Assembly: GCF_000718785.1 (NCBI RefSeq)
Contig: NZ_JOCA01000003.1
Coordinates: forward strand, 1-64,000
DNA: 64,000 nt
Source: Streptomyces sp. NRRL WC-3626
GTDB lineage: Bacteria; Actinomycetota; Actinomycetes; Streptomycetales; Streptomycetaceae
Direction of reading: 5' to 3'
In this document: positions 49,745 to 58,595 of the stretch, one piece after another
How positions within the stretch are numbered: the first letter of the stretch is position 1
Layout: each line of letters opens with the position of its first letter
Made by a program: the position numbers and the translations under genes
The notes under the pieces: model-generated
Databases searched by the model: none
What the model saw: only the letters and a program-made list of their open reading frames with translations
Told to the model about the DNA's origin: nothing

Positions 49745-49824
49745 GACGGCTCCTCCTGTGATCGGGCATGGCAGGGGTAGGGACCCGGCGCGAAGGACGG
49801 TCGCGCCACCGTGGGCGGGGAGGG

Positions 49825-51180
49825 TCAGGCGGTGGCGGGAGCTGTCTTGGACAGCGGCACACGGGCCGAGGGCAACGCGGCGACCGAGGGCCGGAACGCG
49901 GCCAGGGCCGGGAGTTCCGGAGTCCGGTCGGCGTGCTTGTTGCAGATGTTCACGGCGTGCCGGAGCGAGGTGTGCGGGGCGCGGATGCGGTGCCACCCGC
50001 CGGTGGAGTCTCCGGCGATGGCGAGCCCGCGCGTCTCGGCGGGGATCTGGATCGCTGCGAGGACCGCATCCGGGGCGATGTCGCCGAAGGCCATGTTCGC
50101 CGAGGTTTCGTCGTTGACGCGGTGTGCGGTGCGACCGGTGAGCTGGGCGCGGAGCATGGTGATGCCCTTGCCGAGTTCGGAGCCGAAGCGCTGTCCGCAG
50201 ATCTCCAGGTAGATGCCGGCCGCGCGGCCGAGCTGGGCGAGCCGGATCAGGGCGGTGATGATCCGGTCCCGCCCCTTCTCCTCTTCCTTGTTCGCGAAGA
50301 GGGCAAGTTCGGCGACCTCGTCGACCAGGACCACGACCGGCACCGGCCGCAGGTCTTCGGGCAGGTCCCAGATGTCGGCGGCGATCTCCGCATCCGGCAC
50401 CGCGACGCTCACCCGCTGCTCGGCCCGGATGAGCTGATACACGTCCCCCATGTGGGAGACCAGCGCCTCCAACAGCTCCAGCGCGGTGTCAGGATTGTCG
50501 GCGAGCGCGGAGAACCGGTTTGCCAGCGGGAAGAGTTCGACTCCTTGCTTGCAGTCGATGCCGACCAGAGCGACAGGTTGCGGGGCGAGCCCGGCGACGA
50601 GGTTGCGCTGATAGACCGACTTGCCGGACTCCGTCGCCCCGAGGGTCAGACCGTGCGGGACCGCGCGGTAGTCGCGGTAGTGGACCGAGCCGTCCTCCCT
50701 CAGCGCGACCGGGACCCGCATCGGGCGGACGTCGGTCTTGGCAGGCATCTGCACCCGCTTGAGCACGTCGTAGCCGGTCATCCGGATCTCCACGACGCCC
50801 GAGCGCAGCTCACGGGAGGTGACGCCGTACATCCCGAAGGAGTGGCGCAACCGGTCCGAGGCGGCGGCGACGTCGAAGGCGTCCTGTCCGGGCCGGAGCT
50901 TGAGCCGCAGGACCAGTCCGGTACGGGTGGGCCGCACCCGCAGGATGCGCGGCGCGCGGGACTCCGGCGCCGGGCGGTTGGTCATCCGGGCCAGCGCCAG
51001 ACGCCAGCGCGAGGGCGGAACCGTCAGGCCGCAGGCGTCCATGACCGAGCCGTACCGGACCAGGACCCGCAGGACAGCGAGGGTGACCCCGAAGGTCAGC
51101 CAGTACCAGGCGGGGCGCCGCCACCGCAGGAGACCCGCAGCGGCGACGACCACCAGCAGTAAGACCGTGGGCCACGTCAT
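49825..51180 (-). CDS. FtsK/SpoIIIE-type DNA translocase TraSA-like
   Basis: A 451-residue conjugation motor. Two N-terminal hydrophobic segments (4-40) anchor it. Walker A is GATESGKS (181-188), Walker B VVVLVDEVAEL (Asp287, Glu288). In this class of element a single FtsK-like protein moves double-stranded DNA between mycelia. It starts three bases after the upstream SCO3933-type gene. Confidence 0.93.
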   Translation of the reverse strand: MTWPTVLLLVVVAAAGLLRWRRPAWYWLTFGVTLAVLRVLVRYGSVMDACGLTVPPSRWRLALARMTNRPAPESRAPRILRVRPTRTGLVLRLKLRPGQDAFDVAAASDRLRHSFGMYGVTSRELRSGVVEIRMTGYDVLKRVQMPAKTDVRPMRVPVALREDGSVHYRDYRAVPHGLTLGATESGKSVYQRNLVAGLAPQPVALVGIDCKQGVELFPLANRFSALADNPDTALELLEALVSHMGDVYQLIRAEQRVSVAVPDAEIAADIWDLPEDLRPVPVVVLVDEVAELALFANKEEEKGRDRIITALIRLAQLGRAAGIYLEICGQRFGSELGKGITMLRAQLTGRTAHRVNDETSANMAFGDIAPDAVLAAIQIPAETRGLAIAGDSTGGWHRIRAPHTSLRHAVNICNKHADRTPELPALAAFRPSVAALPSARVPLSKTAPATA

Positions 51181-51183
51181 GGC

Positions 51184-51540
51184 TCAGGCCGCCTTCGAGG
51201 CCGAGTCGACGTCGACCAGCGACGTGACGGCGACCGCGCGGAAGGCGATCCCGTGCCGCTTCTGGCCGTTGAACTCGTTCTCCCACGGCCGCGCGACCAG
51301 GCCGGTGAGCGCGACCGGGGTACCCATGGCCAGCTCACCGGAGAAACCGGTCTCCGGAACGGTGATGGAAAGGATCTCCACCTCGTCGTTCGCCGCGAAC
51401 ATCACGTCGACCGTCATCAGCTTGACGCCGGTCTCCATGTCGGTGGCGATCTCACCGGTACGGCGGTCACGGACCTTGGGCTGCGGGGCCTTGGCGACCA
51501 TCACGGTGGCACCGGACGTCTCGACGGGAATCTGACGCAC
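51184..51540 (-). CDS. SCO3933-family small regulatory protein
   Basis: A 118-residue soluble protein of a family found beside tra genes in Streptomyces elements (VRDRRTGEIATDMETG, NEFNGQKRHGIAFRAVAV). An OB-like fold is possible. The start is GTG with GAGGAG upstream. It is the first gene of the tra-spd operon, immediately below two KorSA-type operators. Confidence 0.75.
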   Translation of the reverse strand: MRQIPVETSGATVMVAKAPQPKVRDRRTGEIATDMETGVKLMTVDVMFAANDEVEILSITVPETGFSGELAMGTPVALTGLVARPWENEFNGQKRHGIAFRAVAVTSLVDVDSASKAA

Positions 51541-51574
51541 AGCAGATCACTCCTCTACAGATGCTGAACTCCGC

Positions 51575-51592
51575 CACTCATGTACATGAGTG
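51575..51592. promoter_or_regulatory. KorSA-type operator O1
   Basis: CACTCATGTACATGAGTG, a perfect 18-bp palindrome 35 bp upstream of the tra operon. It is the best site of a family of three in this region. Confidence 0.85.
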
Positions 51593-51610
51593 ATGGGAAG
51601 AAGAGTGCCT

Positions 51611-51628
51611 GACTCCTGTACATGAGTC
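51611..51628. promoter_or_regulatory. KorSA-type operator O2
   Basis: GACTCCTGTACATGAGTC, one mismatch from the O1 dyad, centred 36 bp away. With O1 it brackets the likely tra promoter. Confidence 0.82.
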
Positions 51629-51679
51629 AACCCGCCGCGGCTACGAAGTCACGACGGGTTGCGGGTAGTTGAGCGGGCG

Positions 51680-52459
51680 TCAGTCAGCGGCGGGAATCCG
51701 GTACTCGAAAACGAACTGGTCAGCGGCCATGAGCGTGTCGCAGACCTCGACCACGAGGCCGGCCGTCGTACGAGCCTCACGGATCAGGTGAACCACCGGC
51801 GCACCGGGGCTGAGCGCCAGCTCGGACGCCTCCGCCTTCGAGGCCGGCCGCGCTTGCAGCGTCTCGACGAACTCGGCGAACTCATGCCCGTGGTCCTCGA
51901 GTCGGGCATAGATGCCACCGCCGCCGGGGTTCTCGGCGAACAGTTCCGGGATCTCCTTGACGACGTCCCACGGGAGGTACGAGGAGGCGGTCTCGACCGG
52001 GGTGCCGTCGCGGAAGTAGAGACGTCGGCGCGCGAGCACCTGAGTACCGGCGGGAACGCCGAGCCGCCGGGCAACGTCCTCGGGAGCCTCCATGGGCCCG
52101 ATGTAGAGGACGCTCACCTTCGCAGTGGCACCGGACTGCGCCGACTCCGCGAGATATGCAGCCTTGCCCCCTTGCCGAAGGGACCGCCGGAACCGATCCG
52201 ACGACCGATGCCGCACCGGCGGCCGGTCCTTCACGATCGAACCCTTGCCGTGCCGAGTCTCGACGAGCCCGCTCGCCCGCACTTCAACCATGGCCTTACG
52301 GATCGTGCCGCCGGACACGCCATAGCGCTCCACTAGTTCCGATTCACTCGGCACCATGTCACCGGGCTTGAGCACACCGGCCCGGATCTGCCGCACGATC
52401 TCATCGGCGATCTGCACGTACCGAGGCCCCGACCTGCCCCCCTCTACCGCAGTTCCCAT
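51680..52459 (-). CDS. GntR-family repressor, KorSA-like
   Basis: A 259-residue regulator with a GntR winged HTH (about 12-75, PSESELVERYGVSGGTIRKAM) and a UTRA effector domain. The ATG at 52459 has GGAGGCGGAGAG before it. In pSAM2, KorSA represses its own gene and pra. Here the recurring TGTACATGAG palindromes at the tra promoter and at the Nudix/korSA divergence are the expected targets. Confidence 0.85.
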   Translation of the reverse strand: MGTAVEGGRSGPRYVQIADEIVRQIRAGVLKPGDMVPSESELVERYGVSGGTIRKAMVEVRASGLVETRHGKGSIVKDRPPVRHRSSDRFRRSLRQGGKAAYLAESAQSGATAKVSVLYIGPMEAPEDVARRLGVPAGTQVLARRRLYFRDGTPVETASSYLPWDVVKEIPELFAENPGGGGIYARLEDHGHEFAEFVETLQARPASKAEASELALSPGAPVVHLIREARTTAGLVVEVCDTLMAADQFVFEYRIPAAD

Positions 52460-52479
52460 AGCTGCTCTCCGCCTCCTAT

Positions 52480-52496
52480 GCTCCTGTACATGAGTC
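52480..52496. promoter_or_regulatory. KorSA-type operator O3
   Basis: GCTCCTGTACATGAGTC lies in the divergent promoter of the GntR gene and directly covers the ATG (52490) of the Nudix gene. Confidence 0.78.
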
Positions 52497-52942
52497 AATC
52501 ACAGGAAGCAACGCCCTCACCCCTGCACTCCGTATCCGTCGCCGGAGTCGTGGTGCGCGAGGACGGCCGCCTCCTGGCCATCCGCCGAGCCGACAACGGC
52601 ACCTGGGAGCTCCCCGGCGGAGTGCTCGAACTAGACGAGACCCCGGAGGCCGGCGTAGCCCGCGAGGTCTGGGAGGAGACCGGCATTCACGTCGAGGTGG
52701 ACGAACTCACCGGCGTCTACAAGAACACGACCCGCGGCATCGTGGCCCTGGTCTTCCGCTGCAAGCCCTCCGGCGGCACCGAACGCACCTCTGACGAGTC
52801 GACAGCCGTCTCCTGGCTCACACCCGACGAAGTCAGCGAGCGCATGACCGAAGTCTTCGCCATCAGACTCCTGGACGCCTTGGACGGCAACGGCCCCCAC
52901 GTACGAAGCCACGACGGCAAACAGCTCATCCCAGCGGGATAA
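52490..52942 (+). CDS. Nudix hydrolase, Pif-like immunity candidate
   Basis: A 150-residue Nudix protein. The Nudix box runs from residue 44 (GVLELDETPEAGVAREVWEETGI), with the catalytic REVWEE intact. pSAM2 Pif, which blocks re-entry of the element into cells that already have it, also carries a Nudix motif and sits in the same place. An in-frame ATG at 52478 would add four residues. The ATG at 52490 lies inside operator O3, so binding of the repressor should block expression. Confidence 0.82.
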   Translation: MSQSQEATPSPLHSVSVAGVVVREDGRLLAIRRADNGTWELPGGVLELDETPEAGVAREVWEETGIHVEVDELTGVYKNTTRGIVALVFRCKPSGGTERTSDESTAVSWLTPDEVSERMTEVFAIRLLDALDGNGPHVRSHDGKQLIPAG

Positions 52943-53123
52943 GACTTTCCCTACTCCATCAAGGCCCGCGCACGGCGCGGGCGCGCGCCGCCTCTGCGGC
53001 GCGGCCTGCCTCCTGTCTGCGCCCCGGCTGGCCGCGCCCGGCGGCGCGCGCGGCGGCTGCGGGCATGAAGTGGGAGACACCCTCTGTGGCTGGGGCGGCC
53101 GGCTCCACGGCTTTAGGCAGCCA

Positions 53124-53233
53124 CTTTGGGGCGAGCCTCTAAGATCATGGCCCCAACGTCGTGCTTAACGGGCAGGTCCACAGACTGCCCGACGCGCCGA
53201 AAGCTTACGGGGCCATGATCACTCGCCCCAAAG
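53124..53233. other. Large nested inverted repeat, candidate origin or transfer site
   Basis: Two 12-bp perfect arms, CTTTGGGGCGAG and GATCATGGCCCC (53124-53154), are repeated inverted at 53209-53233. Inside is a third hairpin, CGGGCAG...CTGCCCG (53169-53191). The whole folds as a long branched stem. It lies in the 52943-53302 gap after a very GC-rich palindromic run (52980-53060). No protein explains it. A replication origin, a clt/transfer locus or a structured RNA are the alternatives. Confidence 0.6.
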
Positions 53234-53302
53234 CAGCTCCAGCCCAAAGCCGCTCCACCGACCTCGTACCAGTTCGAGGGCAAATTCGCCTGGTCACTCA
53301 GA

Positions 53303-53698
53303 TCAGCGCCCTCGCTGCTGCACCACGATAGAGGCGGCCTGAAAACCCGGGGGCAAAGACCACTCAACAACGAGCAGCTCCCCCAACTCAATCACCTCTT
53401 CCGTGATTCCTAATTTATGTAAGGGCGTCTCAGAGTGACGCTTCAACCACTTGACGCGTTTACTTTGCTCGGACCGGCTCAGTTGAACCCAGACATCTAC
53501 GAGCACACCCGCCCGCCTAGGTTCATTTCGATCCTGACGCGATAAGCGGCGCACATAGGGCAACGATGCCGGATCACGCGCCAGCAGCACTAAGCACCAA
53601 GCCGTTTCATAGTTCAGCGAGGGGCCATGATGTGCCACTAAACGATGCGCTCTCCACTGACTTACCGGCGCCAGGAACCACCGCCACATTGCAGTCAC
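53303..53698 (-). CDS. Hypothetical cargo protein
   Basis: A 131-residue, basic, soluble protein (GTG start, GGGGAAG upstream) with no domain I recognise. Composition is AT-richer than the chromosome. It follows the SLATT-type gene by 40 bp on the same strand and is probably co-expressed with it. Confidence 0.6.
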   Translation of the reverse strand: MTAMWRWFLAPVSQWRAHRLVAHHGPSLNYETAWCLVLLARDPASLPYVRRLSRQDRNEPRRAGVLVDVWVQLSRSEQSKRVKWLKRHSETPLHKLGITEEVIELGELLVVEWSLPPGFQAASIVVQQRGR

Positions 53699-53738
53699 GA
53701 ACTTCCCCGTTAGTTCGATAGCAGCCTCAGGACGGGCT

Positions 53739-54632
53739 TCAACTGGCCCTTTCCTCGCGAGCCGAACTAGACTGCTCTAGTTGCAGCTCACGCTTTCGCT
53801 GCTCTTCCTTAAGTCGCTCGACGTACCTAGCAAACAGGCGCAAGCGATCAGCCTCAGGCAGAGCAACGCCGTCCTGATTGGCGTAGTCATCAAGCATAAA
53901 TTGAGAAGCATTGTAGTGCTTTTCAATCTCATCAGCGGTGGATTGAAGGTTGTAACCACGCTCCCGGAACTTAAAGTAACCGGTGACACCTGCCGAGATA
54001 CCGACCAAAGCACTCAGCGCCGAGGTGCTGATAGCCAGAGCTTTGTTACTCCCTTGATTCATGGCCGTGAGAGTGGAAGTGACTATAGAGCCACTGATGA
54101 TCACCAGCTGGAACACGTTATGCACTCTTCTGTTCTTACTGGCCCCGTTACGGTACTGAGCGATTAGATCCAGGGATGCCTCGCGATAGATTCGGAGGGC
54201 GGACGGCGAATCCAGGGGCAAGTGCGCAGCAGCCGTCTGCCGATCCTGCAAGGCATTGCGAAGCAAGCCTGTGTGAGCAACGATCTTTTTGCGATTCTTC
54301 CAAATCACCCAAGTCAGAGCGACCCATAACCCTAAAACAATGATCAGTCCGGCCCAGCGCGTGAAATCAGGCTTAGATTCCCAGAGCCCAACTATTACGG
54401 TGTACCCCAACAGGAACGCTAGGGCGATGGAACCGAACAGGCACAGAATGAAAATCCGCTGGAAAGTCCTAGACGCGCGCAGATCGTCTTCGATCTCGTC
54501 ATACGCTTTTACGCGCTGACGATACTCTTCTTGTAAGCGCCGCTCTTGCTCTTCTGTGAGTGTGGGAACGGTGTTCCCCCCTTGCCCAACAGAGCCTCCA
54601 CGTCCCCCTGCGCCGCCCTGCCCGCTGGTCAC
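53739..54632 (-). CDS. SLATT/DUF4231-like membrane protein
   Basis: A 297-residue protein. A Gly-rich start and a basic coiled segment lead to two pairs of transmembrane helices (IFILCLFGSIALAFLLGY, WAGLIIVLGLWVALTWVIW; then NVFQLVIISGSIVTSTL, ALSALVGISAGVTGYF), then a helical tail rich in Glu, Arg and Lys (ERLKEEQRKRELQLEQ). The last pair with YRNGASKNRRVHN and FRERGYNLQSTADEIEKHY matches the SLATT/DUF4231 group, proposed as pore-forming effectors in defence and conflict systems. The GTG start at 54632 is preceded by GGGGGTGCT. Confidence 0.72.
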   Translation of the reverse strand: MTSGQGGAGGRGGSVGQGGNTVPTLTEEQERRLQEEYRQRVKAYDEIEDDLRASRTFQRIFILCLFGSIALAFLLGYTVIVGLWESKPDFTRWAGLIIVLGLWVALTWVIWKNRKKIVAHTGLLRNALQDRQTAAAHLPLDSPSALRIYREASLDLIAQYRNGASKNRRVHNVFQLVIISGSIVTSTLTAMNQGSNKALAISTSALSALVGISAGVTGYFKFRERGYNLQSTADEIEKHYNASQFMLDDYANQDGVALPEADRLRLFARYVERLKEEQRKRELQLEQSSSAREERAS

Positions 54633-55241
54633 AGCACCCCCGCATTCCCCCTCGCTAATACAACGAGATGGGAGAGTACGGATGGTTCTTGTTGCCCACA
54701 ATGCCGCATTGTCACTCAAGAGGAAATAGTGACCTCTAGTTACCACTGTTTCCTGAGTTACAAGATGAATCTAAAATTTCCAGCCACGTCAAGTAACTAT
54801 TTCACCAAACCCAAGAGACACTCGTTGCACCGACCGCGTCCCTGGGGCACTGCGCCTGAGGTCGACACAGCAGGTCGAGGATCCAATCCTGCAAGCCACG
54901 AGAGCCATGCCCCCAACGCACAAGCACCCTCCCGAGCCGTCCTCGGGCCGTGGAAGGGCGCTCAGCAATTACCAACATCGACAACTGCCGACAGCTCAGC
55001 AGCAGGTCACAGCGTTGATCCAATACGCAGCCGCAGGTCACGGCCGCCAATAATCAGTTGTGGCTGTACAGCAGCGAAGTACAGCCACCGCATAGACCGC
55101 AGTCGGCCGGCAGCACTCCCAGGACCACGACTGACCGGCCGAGTAGACCTCAGCGCCCGCCCTTCGCATTGAGGGCCTGCCAGCCTCGGTAGTTAAGACT
55201 CCACCAGGCTCGTTGCCAAGCCGCAGCAAATTTCCAACTGC
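54633..55241. other. Gene-free AT-richer stretch in the cargo region
   Basis: About 610 bp with no convincing gene. It should hold the promoter of the SLATT gene. Open frames here are short and lack family similarity or ribosome-binding sites. It may include decayed sequence at a cargo boundary. Confidence 0.45.
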
Positions 55242-56894
55242 CTAACGGACCTCGACCAAACCCAGAAGCACATCTCTGCCACGTGCACTAGCGCTCTGAG
55301 ATCGCAGCAGATCCGGATTGACATACAAGCGGCGCATTGCCTCAACAGCTACTGCAAGCGCCCTGTCTCCATGCTTTCTTACTACCTCATCTGTCGGCTC
55401 CTTAGCGTTTCCGTGAACGATTGCGCTGCGCGTCGCGTATATATCGTTCAGCTCTTTGAGGAGCCCTCTTCTCTTCTCTCGATTGACAGGCTCTAGAAGG
55501 AGAGAAAGTGATCCGCACACGCGAAGTGATGTTTCCGGAGAATCGCTGAATATATTCTCCCAAGCTAGCACGGCGTCCACCAAGGCATCAGACGGATCCG
55601 TGCGCGAACTCGCCGCGGAAAGGATTCGACGCATTGCAACCCTAAGGGATCGCGGATGGTGAGAAGTCACTTGCTCGACCCAATGCGCGATTTCACCCAC
55701 TCTACCGGCTTCGATCTTCAGCTCGGACGCAGTTGTATAGCTGTTTCCGTCATTCCATGAGATGGAAACGTGCCCCTGTAGCGGATTAATTGCCGCCTGT
55801 AGTACTTGGATGACTCCAGACCGATGAGTTTCTCTATCTGCGAGCATGAATGCCAACCGGTGACAGTCAACATCCCATTGCTGAGACTGTCGCCATTTTT
55901 GCATCATTTCAGAAGCTCGACGCCATACATCATCACTGTGGCCTTCGCTATCATTTGGATGCTTACCTTTATGCGCGATCTTCATCGGCGCATCCAGCAC
56001 AAGCAGGGCATCTACTTTCACGTGAGGCGGAATGAATGCTTCATCCCCGGGAAGCACTTTCCTCAGCAATCCGCCAGGTAGGTCGATGGAATCAGTGCCG
56101 GAGATAGAAACGTTCGACAACCCGAGGATAGCCGGAACCTTCACCACTCGCCCAGCCGCAAGGCACCGAGCATCGGAAAGATTTTGAGCGACAGCTGCGA
56201 TATAGGCCTCGAAGCTGTCATCGCCCGCAACTACACAGCGACTGTAGGCCGAGTTAAGCAGGTGAAAAGCAAACAGCGGTAGCTGAAAGCTGCCGCCCTG
56301 GCCGACCTCAAAGTAGACTAGCGATGTAACTTCACGTAGTGCATTTAGATCGAGCGCCTCCGGATTTTTATCCAACTCCTCCGGGAACAAGTATTTGAGT
56401 TGGGGGTCCCGTAGAACGGCTCTATAGAAGTCAACATTGCCACCTTGTTCGTCAGGAGTAGCGAATGAACTCCCTGGCATTCGGGCTTCTCCTGGGTGGT
56501 CAATAAGGAATGCGGGATAGACATCCCGAGCATACTCGGCGAGTACGTTGAAGACTTCGTCGCCTTCACGTCGCGGCACTTCTGTTCGTCCGCCGCACAA
56601 CCCCCTGAAGAAAGAAGCGTTCGACTGCTTGTCGCTCACCATGCGTCGAGTCGCCAAAGATACCAGGTTGATCCAGCGATTCGGCGGATCCATTTCCTGA
56701 AATGCTCGATACCAGCTGTACAAAGCGCTTGCGGCATTGGATTGCTGGGTGTCGATTCTGTCTCCGACTTCCCAGGATTCGGGCAGCGCCAATACGAAAC
56801 GCAAGAATCGGAATCCATAAACTTCGCCAAGTTCCGAAATGAGTTTCGCAGAGTCCGAGTGCGTGAAGTTATTACCCTGGTGTTCTTGTTGCAT
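55242..56894 (-). CDS. HEPN (Apea-like) domain protein
   Basis: A 550-residue soluble protein with lower GC than the backbone. The C-terminal 130 residues end in a HEPN-type helical bundle with the motif YATRSAIVHGN (Arg489...His494, the Rx4H RNase motif). The N-terminal 400 residues are not recognised. HEPN proteins are common RNase effectors in defence and toxin systems. GGGGAGG lies just before the ATG. It is upstream of the SLATT gene on the same strand, 610 bp away. Confidence 0.68.
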   Translation of the reverse strand: MQQEHQGNNFTHSDSAKLISELGEVYGFRFLRFVLALPESWEVGDRIDTQQSNAASALYSWYRAFQEMDPPNRWINLVSLATRRMVSDKQSNASFFRGLCGGRTEVPRREGDEVFNVLAEYARDVYPAFLIDHPGEARMPGSSFATPDEQGGNVDFYRAVLRDPQLKYLFPEELDKNPEALDLNALREVTSLVYFEVGQGGSFQLPLFAFHLLNSAYSRCVVAGDDSFEAYIAAVAQNLSDARCLAAGRVVKVPAILGLSNVSISGTDSIDLPGGLLRKVLPGDEAFIPPHVKVDALLVLDAPMKIAHKGKHPNDSEGHSDDVWRRASEMMQKWRQSQQWDVDCHRLAFMLADRETHRSGVIQVLQAAINPLQGHVSISWNDGNSYTTASELKIEAGRVGEIAHWVEQVTSHHPRSLRVAMRRILSAASSRTDPSDALVDAVLAWENIFSDSPETSLRVCGSLSLLLEPVNREKRRGLLKELNDIYATRSAIVHGNAKEPTDEVVRKHGDRALAVAVEAMRRLYVNPDLLRSQSASARGRDVLLGLVEVR

Positions 56895-57267
56895 AGCCTC
56901 CCCTTGCCGACGTTATAGTACGTCGGCGGGAACCTGTACTCACGGTTTCTGCAGTACTCCAACCGACGAGCGCATCGTGGGCACTCCATCGGTCGGAGCT
57001 AGCAAAGGGCTTCCTGCAGACAACCGGCATCGTGAGAGCTTCAGCAACGCGCAGCGGGACAGCGCCGTCGTGGGCTACGACGACTGACAAGGCGCTGCCG
57101 TTCTGCGAAGTGACATCAGTGGATGACATCAACGTCCCCGGACAGCGACGGACCGGAACAGCCATAGGAGCGGCGGGAACTGTCAGCGTCATGAGCGCGG
57201 AGCAGGTCGCACGGCCTGGTGATCGAACTCCTAAAGCGGTGGTCACACAGCAGCACCACCGACGGCA

Positions 57268-57307
57268 GAAGCCCACGGCATCCGAACTGGTCGGAACCGT
57301 GGGCTTC
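57268..57307. terminator. Strong hairpin terminator
   Basis: GAAGCCCACGG...CCGTGGGCTTC with an inner TCCGA/TCGGA pairing. It is downstream of the small regulatory operon (57322-59381). The rest of 56895-57321 shows no gene. Confidence 0.75.
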
Positions 57308-57321
57308 GTCAGGCCCGCTGG

Positions 57322-57627
57322 TCAGCAGGAAGAGCGATCAGTAGGCCGGCTGTCCAGGCGGTGGCCGCGGCTGGTCGCCACGCGGAGCGTGTCCCTCAGG
57401 GCTCCGGTCAGGTTCTTCGCCAGAAGCCGCATGTCGTCCGGGGCCGTGTCGGTGGCGAGCATGCCGATCGCCTGGCCCAGTAGTTCGGTTGCCGTGCCGA
57501 GTTGTACTGACTCGATGTTGTCGGCCAGGCGGGACATGTAGCCGCTGCTGTCATCGGTGCTGAGGAAGCACGGCTTGCCATCGGGCCCCGTCCAGGGGAG
57601 GAGCCGCAGTTCGTTCGACGTCGTCAT
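57322..57627 (-). CDS. Small hypothetical protein of AICE regulatory block
   Basis: A 101-residue soluble protein (MTTSNELRLLPWTGPDGKPCFL) with a predicted helical second half. GAGAGG lies about ten bases upstream. It follows the GntR gene by 22 bp. Similar short proteins are common in Streptomyces elements. Function unknown. Confidence 0.6.
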   Translation of the reverse strand: MTTSNELRLLPWTGPDGKPCFLSTDDSSGYMSRLADNIESVQLGTATELLGQAIGMLATDTAPDDMRLLAKNLTGALRDTLRVATSRGHRLDSRPTDRSSC

Positions 57628-57649
57628 GTTTTCGCCGACCTCTCGTCGA

Positions 57650-58369
57650 TCACGTGTGGTGAGTGGTGAACACCGCGTCGGCGCGGTCCCCCGGTAGCAC
57701 GAGGAGAGCCGCCTCAACCACGCGTCCAGCGGCGTCGGCCGTCTGGCGTGTGATGGTGAGGACTGCCAGGGCGGAGCTGATCCGGAGGGTGGATGCTTCC
57801 TCCTGTGTCGGGAGGCGGACGCTGATCTCCTCCCGGACTTCAGCCAGTGGCGGGCGGAGTTCCATCAGTCGCGACACCAGCGCTTCGTACGGCAGTGCCT
57901 CGCGAAGTGCGGCGGCCGGCGCCAGGTCGCAGGGGACGTAGATGCGCGCCAGACTGTGAGGCCTCTCGCCCTCATGGCCGAGGCAGAGGATCTCCGTCAG
58001 AGGACTGCCGGTCGGCAGCTTCAGCAGGGCCGCGAGATACCCACGGGCCCGAACCCTGGTGGTACGGACGGTGACGCTCAGGGGCGCGAGATCCACGATG
58101 TGCGTGCCCGACGTCCGGCCCCCTCCCACGTACGTGATCCTGCGGACCGGACGGCGAACGAAGTTCCCCTTGCCGTGGACCTTCTCGACGAGGCCTTCCG
58201 CCTGGAGTGCGGCGAGGGCGTTCCGCAGCGTCGGCGTGCTCACCATGTACTGCGCGGCCAAGTGCGCCTCAGAGGGCAGGCGGTCGCCGGCCTTGAGCCG
58301 ACCGGTGACGATCCGGTTCCGGAGGTCATCGGCGATGGCGTCGCGTCGCGAGGGCACGGGCGGGATCAC
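57650..58369 (-). CDS. GntR-family regulator 2
   Basis: A 239-residue regulator with a winged HTH (RLPSEAHLAAQYMVSTPTLRNALAAL) and a UTRA domain. The start is GTG. Its first 44 bases overlap the end of the small gene upstream, so it belongs to the overlapping block 57322-59381. Confidence 0.82.
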   Translation of the reverse strand: MIPPVPSRRDAIADDLRNRIVTGRLKAGDRLPSEAHLAAQYMVSTPTLRNALAALQAEGLVEKVHGKGNFVRRPVRRITYVGGGRTSGTHIVDLAPLSVTVRTTRVRARGYLAALLKLPTGSPLTEILCLGHEGERPHSLARIYVPCDLAPAAALREALPYEALVSRLMELRPPLAEVREEISVRLPTQEEASTLRISSALAVLTITRQTADAAGRVVEAALLVLPGDRADAVFTTHHT

Positions 58370-58595
58370 CGCCTCTCACTCGCACGAGCCGCAGGGCGAC
58401 GAGCCGGGTCCCCGTGTGGATGGTCAGCAACTCGCCTGAGTCGAACACGAGTCGTTTGGCTCCGCCGGGAAGTTGGAAGAGGTCGGTCACCCGGCACTGC
58501 TGGCCCCCGACCTGGATGACGTCGCCGAGCTGCACGCTGGTCGAGGTGATCTCGACAGGGGAAAGCACCGCGCCGCTGAGTGCCGGCCCCCTCAC
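58326..58595 (-). CDS. Small conserved AICE protein
   Basis: An 89-residue beta-rich protein (GAVLSPVEITSTSVQLGDVIQ, GAKRLVFDSGELLTIHTGTRLVALRL). The GTG start has AGAGG upstream and overlaps the preceding stop as GTGA. The pattern suggests a small SH3-like fold. Function unknown. Confidence 0.68.
   Translation of the reverse strand: MRGPALSGAVLSPVEITSTSVQLGDVIQVGGQQCRVTDLFQLPGGAKRLVFDSGELLTIHTGTRLVALRLVRVRGGDPARALATRRHRR

Noticed and set aside
53113..53391. Minus-strand frame across the nested inverted repeat
   Set aside because: It overlaps the more convincing 53303-53698 gene, lacks a ribosome-binding site and its composition follows the repeat.
54840..54910. tRNA-like T-arm sequence in the cargo gap
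   Set aside because: The stretch has a GGATCC-AATCC resemblance, but no acceptor stem, D arm or anticodon arm can be paired.
53739..56894. CBASS or other named defence system
   Set aside because: No cyclic-nucleotide synthase, SLOG, TIR or reverse transcriptase is present; only a SLATT and a HEPN protein can be supported.
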